A stretch of DNA of 64,000 bases, from positions 186,001 to 250,000 of the forward strand of contig NW_026732587.1 of the NCBI RefSeq assembly GCF_028476545.1, given 5' to 3'. A program made the translations under genes and the position numbers. Of the stretch, positions 26,404-36,952 are shown in pieces. Below the pieces are notes generated by a model, which saw only the letters and a list, made by a program, of their open reading frames with translations, was not told where the DNA came from and ran no database searches. This DNA is from Physella acuta (Eukaryota; Mollusca; Gastropoda; Physidae). Each line of letters starts with the position of its first letter. The stretch's first letter is position 1.

Positions 26404-26475
<72 letters not shown>
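26404..26475. repeat. (AT)n microsatellite
   Basis: About 36 uninterrupted AT units in otherwise unique sequence. Confidence 0.95.
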
Positions 26476-26477
<2 letters not shown>

Positions 26478-26931
26478 TAAAACGTATTTAGATAACAATA
26501 TACAAGCATTAATTAACGACAAGAGAGATATACTGTGTGACGTTTTGAAGCAGTTTTTCTCTCTCCACATGAGTAGATTGCAATGAGCGGACAGAGAAAG
26601 CCAGCCCTCGTCCAGTGGGTCTAGCGAGAACCTGACTCCACGTCTCGCCGAGTGATCAGCAGACGACAGATTGAGACTCGTGGCGACAAAACAAAGGCCG
26701 AGGCGAGAACAAAAAGTGCCGGACGATGACTGAAGACTGTCCGCGCTCGATCAGGAAACTCCCTCCATCTGGTGGGATTAGAAGACATGGGCATATGGCG
26801 GACAATACATCAGAGCACAAGCTGATGGACGACGTGTATCACGGAGTACTGGGAATGTAAATAAAATCATAGGTTTCACACTCACGTATAAACATATAAA
26901 GAACCTCTTGTTAATTATTATTCGGTATACG

Positions 26932-27034
<103 letters not shown>

Positions 27035-28324
27035 TTATTTACCCACCCCAATATCTAATTATCCGAAGATTTTCATCACTTGTAAGAACCCGATGAAGGA
27101 TATCGGGGAGGCTAGGCTACATGTACAAAGAAACCCAGCACAAAAAAGTCTATGTTGACAGTTGGTAAATTACGCAAGAGATGACGGGCAGGGTTCGAGC
27201 CTATCACCACCCCGCCCCCGGCAAGGATGGATGTTTATGGGAGTGTCAGCACAGGATCGAAAACATCTGGGCGCAAGAAATACTCCAATTAAAAAGTAAC
27301 CACGGGCCGGGGTGGGGGGAGCACAAGGGGATTAGTTTAAACTCACCTGGGCTTAGGCTTAATTAAAACATGGATAATCTTAACGTCTTACAATAACGGG
27401 ACATGTGTTGATAAACGATGGGATTACATGCTAATTAAAACACGTGTAGAGAATACATTTTCTGAGGGTGAAATATTTAGGTCACCAGGGTTACACTTAG
27501 TATTTGTGTGTATGTGTTGTTTTATGAGAAACAGTTTTAGAAATTTTACATTTGTATTCACGTTGTTTTAATAAACAGAACCGTACAATCACTGAGGTAA
27601 CCACAGCTGATGTTTTCTATTTTAAATCAATGCCATGTGTGGTACGTGTCCGATGGCCAGCCAAAAAAAATGAAATACGGCCTTCTACAAAAGTGGCCAG
27701 CTGCCAAAATATGTCCAAAAAAATTGTAAATTGTTTAAAAAAAAGAATTGATAATTATAGTAATAACCAACAAGCAATTATATAGATAACTGACCAGATG
27801 GTCTCATTGAACTACAGTACCAGACGGCACTGTCCGCACATGATATTATCTAGTGCTAGCAACATCTTTACACGACCCATAAAACATCTACTTCAAGCAT
27901 TTACTTTTATTACTTTCAGTCACTAGAGGCCTAGATTTTTCGCAACAGGGAACATAAATCTAGGCCCACCGTAGGATGGACCATCTATCTTAAATCTAAC
28001 TTCACTGTAATACTGACCATAAATCTAGCTCCAGGGACTATGCCACTAAATTACAACCGCTCACCCTGAGAGACCCCCCCCCCCTCTACCGTCGGTCAAG
28101 CACTGGCTCCGGGCACTGTTTACTCAGACCGTCATCACGCCCCACTTGACAGCCTGCTCCCATCCACTTCACTCGGCGATTCATTCAACAACAAAAAACG
28201 TGGGATTTTTCTAGGCGCTCGGGCTGGGGGCTGATAACACGAGGACGATGAGAGCAGCAACGTGGAGCAGATGTAATCCTCAGCCGAGGCTTGTCTCGGG
28301 GGAGCAATAACCGAGGGCAGGCGT

Positions 28325-28930
28325 GCCGTGAGTACGGTTTCAAAATGTTGGTCTATAGGAGGCCGTGACGGTCTCAAAATGTTGGGCTATAGGAGACAGT
28401 GACGGTCTCAAAATGTTGGTCTATAGATTGCCGTGACGGTCTCAAAATGTTGGTCTATAGGTTGCCGTGACGGTCTCAAAATGTTGGTCTATAGGAGGCC
28501 GTGACGGTCTTAAAATGTTGGTCTATAGGTTGCCGTGACGGTCTCAAAATGTTGGTCTATAGGGGGCCGTGATGGTCTCAAAATGTTGGTCTATAGGTTG
28601 CCGTGACGGTCTCAAAATGTTGGTCTATAGGGGGCCGTGACGGTCTCAAAATGTTGATCTATAAGAGGCCGTGACGGTCTCAAAATGTTGGTCTATAGGT
28701 TGCCGTGACGGTCTCAAAATGTTGGTCTATAGGTTGCCGTGACGGTCTCAAAATGTTAGGCTATAGGGGGCCGTGACGGTCTCAAAATGTTGGTCTATAG
28801 GTTGCCGTGACGGTCTCAAAATGTTGGTCTATAGGGGGCCGTGACGGTCTCAAAATGTTGGTCTATAGGAGGCCGTGACGGTCTCAAAATGTTTTAGGCG
28901 GTCGTGACGGTTTCAAAATGTTGGGCTATA
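28325..28930. repeat. 34-bp minisatellite (GTGACGGTCTCAAAATGTTG)
   Basis: About 17 copies of GTGACGGTCTCAAAATGTTG plus GTCTATAGGTTGCC, with AGG/GGG/TTG variants. It decays toward 29,030. Confidence 0.94.
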
Positions 28931-29030
28931 TAAGACCGTGGTGGCCTCAAAATGTCGGGGCTTTGGGAGACCTTGACTGTTGGGACTCTAGGTTGCCGTG
29001 ATGGTTTTCAAATGTGGGGTCTCTAGGACA

Positions 29031-30329
29031 AGTAATATCTTGTACACCATGTCTTGGATAGATGTATAGATTGCTCACAAAAGTCGGGCTAATACATCAA
29101 AGTGCAGACATACACAATACTTAACTAAAATACGAGATACGCCTTTTACGAAACAAACAAGAATTATATAATGACCTTGACCGTAAAGTTCAACGCCCAC
29201 ATCATATTTCCAAGACCCAGAAGACGCGCCCCACACTCTGATTAGCGTTACGACACATAAAGCTCACAATAAACAGAATTGTGTTTAAACCATGTTAGTT
29301 ATTGTAGCTCCATGCGCGGCTTGACGTGTAAATATCTGATGTGGAAAGGTGCGCACCCAGAGACGGGTGCTGAACGAATGATTGGTTCATGTTTGATAGC
29401 GGCTCGCAGATACTGCGATGGCGAGGGGGAAAAACCTGCGACTCAATTATCCCCAGCACAACAAACAGCAGATTCCTGCCTGCAGGACTGGATGACGGCA
29501 TTTCAAACAAAACAAATACAAGACAAACAAGAAGCCCGTCTGGCAACCCTGTCGCCGGGCGGGGTTAAGGCTTCCACGCAGACGGTAATCAGATCTTTTA
29601 TGAAGCGTTAATGACGACGTGGCTCATCCGTGCTCTTTAAGCGCGGCCTGTTGGCCCATGAGCCGCATGTCAGCAAGAGCCTGCACTATCCCGTATCACA
29701 GGGCCGGCACGCATCGGTTCAACAGAGGCACCGAGGATTGCCCGCGTCAAGGCCTGGTTTAATGGCGCAACTTCTTTCTTCCAGGCTAGTTTTTTGGGGG
29801 ATAGTTTGGTTGTGATTTTACACTAGAAAACAAAAACACGAGGGGAAAAAACATAAAATCACAGAGAAGCCCGAATGAAACAAGGAAACACACAGAGAAA
29901 GAGAAAGCAGAGAGACACGAGAAAATACATAGACAACAAATTGAAAAAGATACAGTAAAGAGAAACGTACAGAGAGCACGATGAATACAGAGAAACATGA
30001 AAAAATACACAGAATGGTACGAAGAAACAGAAAATACAGTAAACACTTTAAAAACCAAGCAGAGAAATTATTTTGTAAAAGATAGAACATTTCTGTAAAA
30101 CTTACAACTTTATGTTGACTATAATAGTCTACTATATATGTTAGATGTTGATTGAATTATTTTATCAGCAAAGCAATAGTTTCCCAAATATACTAACTTG
30201 AATACCGTAGTACTACATGCTGGTACTACACTACTCCAAAAAACACAATGATGACTATTTTTTTTTGTAACAGTCAGGCGGGATTAAAATGTTTTCCTTA
30301 GGTCACAAGACAAATGTATCTGTCTAAAG
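29031..30329. other. No gene seen
   Basis: A 110-codon plus-strand frame at 29,279-29,611 resembles no family I know. 29,820-30,060 is an A/G-rich degenerate repeat around AGAGAAACA. Confidence 0.45.
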
Positions 30330-30671
30330 CAGTGGTTCCCAACCTTTTTCGAGTGGCGACCCCCTTTTATAAAAATTAAGTGACCCGCGACCCCCATAGA
30401 ATTAAAAACCCGAAATTAGTATGGAAATTAATAAACACTAAAATATCATTTTCTAGTAGACTTTCAATATGAACTACTCTTGATAACTGTTTTAATACCA
30501 TGAGTAAAATTGCATACTATTCACTAAACATTCGTGGTTAATTTTTTTTAAGGATTTTTTTTGTTAACGAAAATCTATTCTCAAAAAGATAATCAATTTT
30601 ACGATTGTGTATGAATGGTAAATACTACACCAAAATTGAGTGTGCAGTTTTTTATCTTACGCGGAATCATT

Positions 30672-30965
30672 CTACAAATCAAATAATTCCTTTTGCAATT
30701 CATCGTAAATACTGGCAACATCGAGGGAAGAAGAGAATGGATAATGGGTCAATGCAGATTCTTTTTTTTTCAGCTCAGAGAAATAGCGCTGCAGTTCGTT
30801 TTCACTTGATTCAAGATGCCCAGAAATTTCTTCTTTCAAAATTTTAATTATCTCACAATTAGATTCATCAGCCACACTGCAGAGTTTCTCAAATTTACAA
30901 TATTTCCAAGATTTATTTTCTTCGCCGATTTTGCAGCTTTGATAAAAATGCCCCGAGATTATCAT
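30672..30965 (-). pseudogene. hAT transposase fragment, C-terminal region
   Basis: The segment with HLESSENELQRYFSELKKKE and DVASIYDELQKELFDL resembles the region before the hAT dimerisation domain (LQ.E.I.L motif). It is separated from the catalytic pieces by frame breaks. Confidence 0.7.
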
Positions 30966-31613
30966 GGAAAGTGATAATATTCGTACATTTTCCCTGAAAC
31001 TTCAGGTTATGCTTATGTTGATGTTCGAATATTTCTTCTAGGTATGATACGCTCTCCAACAACTCTATGTCGTTTTAAGTATACCAAAAGGTCTTGTTTT
31101 CTTTGCACTTCCAAGAACAATTTGATTTCAGATTTCAATTCAAAAACACGATTCACAACAATTCGTTTGACAGCCAGCGCACTGTAGTGTAGAAGAGCAG
31201 AACCTCGTGATCTTTATTCAGGTCTTTGCTCAGTTCTTTAAAGTCTCCAGATTTTATATAATTTACCACTTATACTAGCAATGGAGTCTTGATGGCGATG
31301 GGTGAGGGCAATGGTTAGGGAGCTAAATCTTTTCTGCTTTCTGAAAGCTCGATTTTGACCTAAACATAGATGGTGCACCATCCGTACAAACCCTCACAGC
31401 CGTTTTAACCCATTTTAATCATCCAATTTTAAAAAAACGTTTTTATTTTCTCCATGCTATCTTCGCAAAAGAGCAACTCTTCTTTGCCATCATCTAAATG
31501 AATATAGACAAAGACCAGCAACTGCGAACACGAACTTACGTCTATTGATTTATCAACTTGAAAAGCAAACAATGGTGAAAGCTTAATTTCAATAAAAATG
31601 TGTTATTTAACAT

Positions 31614-31826
31614 CTACGGACATGTAAGGATTAACTTCACCATCTTCAACATGCAGCGTTTGATGAGATTTTCTCCTATTGTGTTTTTTTTTTTTTTTTG
31701 CTTGGCATTTTCTGTTGCGATTTCATGTGATGCTTGCACTAATGCTGTGTTTCCTTGGTGAAAACTTCCTGTTCGATCAAGTCTCTGACGTTTGCAACTA
31801 GCTTCATACCGACGAAAGAACTCCAT
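31614..31826 (-). pseudogene. hAT transposase fragment, N-terminal region
   Basis: MEFFRRYEASCKRQRLDRTG then SFHQGNTALVQASHEIATEN and KQKKKKNTIGENLIKRC match the region between the BED finger and the catalytic core of ZBED5-type hAT transposases. The frame ends in a premature stop. Confidence 0.8.
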
Positions 31827-32224
31827 ATCTTTTTTGGTGTGTTTCGAATGACTCGTCTCAAAAGACGTTTTAGTTTTGAAGATTTCATAAACTCGTGACT
31901 GAGAAAAACTTTGTACAATACGCTTTGCTTCTTCTCTATTCCCTTTCCAGTGATGTTAGTAAAGCCGAATTTAAAAGATTCTTCTAAATACTTATGTTTT
32001 GTTTCAAATTACTAAGGTTTAGTATACCAGTTGGCGACCCCCCAGAAAGCCCTTCGCGACCCCCAGGGGGGTCGCGACCCCCAGGTTGGGAACCCGTGGT
32101 CTAAAGACACTACGGCATCCACCAACTCTCCCCCTCCCCGGGCCCTTAGAGAGGTCCCAGCGCCTGTCTTATAGATCAGCACTAACTCCGGGACGAAGGT
32201 TTCCCGCTCCGGTTGACTGCCGCC

Positions 32225-32326
32225 ATGGTCGAATGCCTTAACGAGCAGCCGAGAGAGGTGGAGCTAGTGGGCCCATCCATCACGAGCTGCAGTGGCTGTC
32301 CGAAGCTGCAGCATAGCCCGTCTCGA
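32225..32326 (+). CDS. Possible first coding exon, unrecognised gene
   Basis: The ATG sits in a strong Kozak context (GCCGCCATGG). It opens MVECLNEQPREVELVGPSIT then SCSGCPKLQHSPSR, and a good donor CGA|GTGAGT follows. Without splicing the frame stops 21 codons later. Local sequence is GC-rich and not repetitive, unlike its surroundings. No downstream exon was recognised and the product is unknown. It could be a real first exon or chance. Confidence 0.3.
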
Positions 32327-32904
32327 GTGAGTTCTCCCTCGCCGGCTGTACATGTCGTTAAACACTCGCCGGCGCCTCGCGTTTGTTGACATCTTACTCA
32401 AGCTTACACACCAGTTACATCCTTGTGTTTTTTCTTAAAGGTGAGCTTTGTTACAGTTTGACACAAATCGCCATTGTATCTTGGTACAATGTTAAAATGT
32501 TTTCAGCTTGCCAACAAATGGCACAGCTGAGGCCGTCATACTTCAAGCACCAGCATAATGATAAGACAGGCTTTCAAGCTTTGTTACTCAACGCTGTAAG
32601 CACGAACGTTGCTGTAGGCAAACATCAACTAACACAATGTTGATAACTACTGGGAATGTTCATGCACATTTTGTTAAAGAAAAGTACGTGAGCCATTACA
32701 CTGGTCGGAATCGTATAACTTGTGGCTGCTCAAACTTTATAAGTGACACACACACATAGCTGCGTGAGTACCGTGGGGCGATCGCTGTATAACTTAACGT
32801 TATGGCAAAACAGAGCCCTTACGTATACATAATTATGTAGGGGCGGCAACACGAGAATCCAGACACAGTAATATGTAAGGGAATTAAGAAGTAAAAATAA
32901 AAAC

Positions 32905-33030
32905 CACTTTTTGAATGGTCAACATGGGGTTCAGACCACGATTATATGGTCAACATGTGGGGGTAGAGGCCACGATTCAAATGGTCAACAAGGGGATTCA
33001 AGCAACTATTCAAATGGTCAACAGAGGAAT
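32905..33030. repeat. ~31-bp repeat (AATGGTCAACA.GGGGTTCA)
   Basis: Four degenerate copies around AATGGTCAACATGGGG and CACGATT. Confidence 0.75.
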
Positions 33031-33179
33031 ACCATTCAGAGTTCCAATGACCAAGCAGAGAGCAAGCAACATGTCATTAGAACTGTCCTCGTCTCATCAA
33101 CGGCTTATCTCAGCTAATGTGTCTGGTGAGATACCTCAGCGAGAAGTGCTATCGTGTTATCAGCGTGAGTTGAAACATT

Positions 33180-33470
33180 AGCACGACCTGATTCAGTTTG
33201 TGTGGGCTGGTGGGGTGTGTGGGGTGTGTGGGCTGGTGGGGTGTGTGGGGATGTGTGGTGTGTGAGTTGAAACATTAGCACGACCTGATTCAGTTTGTCA
33301 GGGCTGGTGGGGTGTGTGGGGTGTGTGGGTGGTGGGGATGTGTGGTGTGTGAGTTGAAACATTAGCACGACCTGATTCAGTTTGTGTGGTCTGGTGGGGT
33401 GTGTGGGTTGGTGGGATGTGTGGTGTGTGAGTTGAAACATTAGCACGACCTGATTCAGTTTGTCAGGGTT
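33180..33470. repeat. ~85-105-bp repeat (GAGTTGAAACATTAGCACGA)
   Basis: Four copies of GAGTTGAAACATTAGCACGA plus CCTGATTCAGTTTGT, each followed by a variable TGTGGGG-rich tail that passes into the next GT block. Confidence 0.9.
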
Positions 33471-33479
33471 TCGGGGCTA

Positions 33480-34122
33480 GAGGGGAACATGATGTGTGGG
33501 CTGGTGGGGATGTGTGGGGTGTGTGGGGATGTGTGGGGATGTGTGGTGTGTGGGTTGGTGGGGATGTGTGGGGTGGTGGGAATGTGTGGGCTGGTGGGGA
33601 TGTGTGGGTTGGTGGGGATGTGTGGTGTGAGGGTTGGTTGGGATGTGTGGGTTGGTTGGGATGTCTGGTGTGTGGGTTGGTGGGGATGTGTGGTGTGTGG
33701 GTTGGTGGGATGTGTGGGTTGGTTGGGATGTGTGGGTTGTGGGTTGGTGGGGATGTGTGGTGTGTGGGTTGGTGGGATGTGTGGGTTGGTTGGGATGTGT
33801 GGTGTGTGGGTTGGTTGGGATGTGTGGGGTGGTGGAAATGTGTGGTGTGTGGGGTGGTGGGTGGTGGGAATGTGTGATGTGTGGGGTGGTGGGAATGTGT
33901 GGTGTGGGGTGGTGGGAATGTGTGGTGTGTGGGTTGGTTGGAATGTGTGGGTTGGTGGGAATGTGTGATGTGTGGGGTGGTGGGAATGTGTTGTGTGTGG
34001 TTTGGTGGGAATGTGTTGTGTGTGGTTTGGTGGGAATGTATGGTGTGTGGGTTGGTGGGAATGTGTGGGGTGGTGGGAATGTGGGGTGTATAGGTTAGTG
34101 GGAATGTGTTGTGTGTGAGGAT
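33480..34122. repeat. GT-rich minisatellite (GGGTTGGTGGGGATGTGTGG)
   Basis: Variable 16-25-bp units of G and T on the plus strand for about 640 bp. Long open frames on both strands are artefacts. Confidence 0.93.
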
Positions 34123-34440
34123 AAAACCAACCCAACCATGAGAATAAAACCCAACCAACCCAACATTGAGAATAAAAACCAACCAACCCAACCACGAGGA
34201 TGAAACCAACCCAACCACGAGGATGAAACCAACCCAACCACGAGAATAAAACCAACCCAAGCACGAGGATGAAACCAACCCAACCACGAGGATGAAACCA
34301 ACCCAACCACGAGGATGAAACCAACCCAACCATGAGAATGAAACCAACCCAGCCACGCGGACGAAACCAACCCAACCATGAGAATAAAACCAACCCAACC
34401 ACGAGAATAAAACCAACCCAACCATGAGGATGAAACCAAA
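34122..34440. repeat. ~22-bp CA-rich minisatellite (AACCAACCCAACCACGAGAATA)
   Basis: About 14 copies. The strand bias is opposite to the preceding GT-rich block, with the switch at about 34,122. Confidence 0.94.
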
Positions 34441-36084
34441 AGACAGCAGATAAGGTTCAAGTAACAAGAAAAAAAGCTGACAGTTGAAACCGTTCTGTAT
34501 CAGCCGGGAGCCACAGGGAGCAGCCCATGAGAGCGGTGAGTGGGTCACGTGCACCCCGGGGTTCCCCCTCCCCACCCCTGCACATAGTTTAATGCACAAA
34601 ATTCAATTACATTTTTAGGTACACTCTTTTAATGTAATCAAATATCAGGCTTGATGAGAAACATCATTGTTTGACCTCCGACCTCCACACAAATTTGATT
34701 ATGCATGTAAAAAAAAACATTCTGAAAGTTTCTTTTAAATTCGATCCTCGAGGGATGCAGCTAGCAGCGAGAAAAAACGCGAGACTTGACAAGTGCGATA
34801 TCTCCCTCGAGATTATAAATATTGGGATCGCAGGTAAACACCTGGTCCTGTCAGTGATGGGGGCGAGGCCTACACGGGGTGAGCTCATTTTCCCCTCGTT
34901 TCCCCACATTTTATGCTCGGGATTTCGCCGATAGACTGATCTAGTCTCAATTTAATTAAGTAAAAACAAGATGGAAAAACACGGTGACTTTGCTATAATA
35001 ATTATAAACCGTTTATTAAGAGACGGGATGGGGTTGGGTGCAACCACTGCTGATATATAAGTAAAACCGTCAGTTTAGCCGGAAGTTGTACAAATTGGTG
35101 CTGCTACAAGCTACATTTTAATGTGGGGAAAAAATTACCCAATTAAATAATATTAATGAGTGCATATTAAGTTTATTTTATTTATATTGATGCCAAATTT
35201 TACTGAAATTTCTTGTAAAAACAGCATTTACTTTATGAATGTATTCAAATGTTACAAGAGTGTTCACATGAAGTACCAGCAGAAGGAAAAATGAAACACT
35301 TGAAGGATTGAGATATAGATGTATCAGTGTACATCGTCAACACACATCCACAATAATTGGGCTATGGGAACTGGGGCTAACAATAATTCGCATGTACGAG
35401 TTATAAAAAAATTAATTCCAACAACCAGCTTGAAACTAACACCAACTGACGAGAGTTTTAAACGCATATTTCACAAGCCCGCCCTAAAACAATGACAGTA
35501 TCAACCAAAAAAAGGTTTACTTTCTGAGTTTTTTCTTACTGGGCTACACCCAATGGCAGCTTTGAACAAGGGGAAAGAACTAGGACAGAAAGCCGAGTTG
35601 TATCACAGGATAACGGTTCGTTGAAAGGGGAGATAACTCGAGAAGAGTTGCGTGATAGGATAACACGAGGCAGATTTCACATGTCCTTGCCATAGACAGC
35701 TGGGGTTATAGGGAAACAAGGACAAATGGGTTCTTGTGTACACACGACTGTTTTGGTACTATGGTGGGCACACACAACATTTTTTAAAGTACATTCATTC
35801 ATTTACATTAGGCTTTTATACTAGGAGCTATGACAGTTACATCCCTTGAATCAGGTAAATATCTTATGTAACAGTTACATATACACACAACCTTTACACC
35901 ACGCAACATCCCTTACATTACACTTACATCAGTTATATCAGGTACATTGCTTATATCACAGTTACATCCCTTTAAACTTTTCCCAATTACATTTTAAATA
36001 CACACATAAGAGAAAAATTTGAATTAGGTCTATAGTTATTTTATGGCAAATAAATATATGTGCCACTATGGGGGAAAATGTTAA
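34441..36084. other. No gene seen
   Basis: Unique sequence with a GGGGAGATAACT motif (35,622) and weak TTACATC repeats (35,820-35,990). No further exon of the Ig gene could be recognised here. Confidence 0.5.
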
Positions 36085-36760
36085 AATCTGGTACCTTGTT
36101 CTACAGCTATGTTGTACTATGGGGGAAAGTGGTAAAACTGTACCTTATGTTTCTACAGCTATGTTGTACTATGGGGGAAAGTGGTAAAACTGTACCTTAT
36201 GTTTCTACAGCTATGTTGTACTATGGGGGAAAGTGGTAAAACTGTACCTTATGTTTCTACAGCTATGCTGTACTATGGGAGAAAGTGGTTAAACTGGTAC
36301 ATTGTTCTACAGCTATGTTGTACTATGGGGGAAAGTGGTAAAACTGGTACATTGTTCTACAGCTATGCTGTACTATGGGAGAAAGTGGTTAAACTGGTAC
36401 CTTGTTCTACAGCTATGTTGTACTATGGGGGAAAGTGGTAAAACTGGTACATTGTTCTACAGCTATGTTGTACTAAGGGAGAAAGTGGTAAAACTGGTAC
36501 CTTATGTTTCTACAGCTATGCTGTACTAAGGGAGAAAGTGGTTAAACTGGTACCTTGTTGTTCTACAGCTATGTTGTACTAAGGGAGAAAGTGGTAAAAC
36601 TGGTACCTTGTTGTTCTACAGCTATGTTGTACTAAGGGAGAAAGTGGTAAAACTGGTACCTTGTTGTTCTACAGCTATGTTGTACTAAGGGAGAAAGTGG
36701 TAAAACCTTATGTTTCTACAGCTATGTTGTACTATGGGGGAAAGTGGTAAAACTGGTACC
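36085..36760 (-). repeat. 49-53-bp minisatellite, ~13 copies, carrying the Ig exon donor
   Basis: The minus-strand unit begins (A)CAAG|GTACCAGTTTTACCAC and continues with ATAGTACAACATAGCTGTAG. The CAAG and donor are shared with the end of Ig exon 36,760-36,952. Some copies read AATGTACCAG or have lost GTACC. Confidence 0.9.
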
Positions 36761-36952
36761 TTGTGGTTCCACGGCTGAGACAGCAGTGACATGGAAGTCA
36801 GCTGAGACAGTGTAGACCGAGTGGGTGGAGGTCAAGCGGTTGGTGGCCTTACAGGTGTAGACAGCTGACTCAGTGACCACGTCCAGCAGTCTGGAGGTCC
36901 AGCCCACCTTGTCCTCATCTGTCTCCTCCAGCACTGAGCTGTGGTTGCTCAT
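36760..36952 (-). CDS. Ig protein exon 5: second half of Ig domain 2
   Basis: Acceptor CCCCCCACAG, donor CACAAG|GTACCAG. It encodes MSNHSSVLEETDEDKVGW, LLDVVTESAVYTCKATNRL and a Ser/Thr/Val stretch to VEPQ. The donor and last exon bases are repeated in the minisatellite that follows to the left. Confidence 0.85.

Larger units (their letters stand above)
30330..32098 (-). mobile_element. hAT DNA transposon, decayed, ZBED5-like transposase
   Basis: The ends are inverted (CAGTGGTTCCCAACC at the left; CACGGGTTCCCAACC as reverse complement of the right) and continue into GCGACCCC repeats. An 8-bp direct duplication GTCTAAAG (30322-30329 and 32099-32106) is the hAT signature. On the minus strand, pieces of a ZBED5/GTF2IRD2-like transposase occur in order: GSFHQGNTALVQASHE, SPLFAFQVDKSIDVSSCSQL, EELLFCEDSMEKI, CTDGAPSMFRSKSSFQ, then ESSENELQRYFSELKKKE. 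The reading frame is broken in several places by frameshifts and stops, and the element is short for the family, so it is inactive. Confidence 0.88.

Noticed and set aside
33455-34599. 315- and 378-codon His/Pro/Thr-rich minus-strand frames
   Set aside because: Translation of GT/CA-rich arrays. Composition follows the repeat.
36760-36952. Assignment of the Ig gene to a named receptor (such as FGFR or PTK7)
   Set aside because: Only two Ig domains are visible and they lack motifs specific enough to choose a family. No kinase or other domain is in the window.
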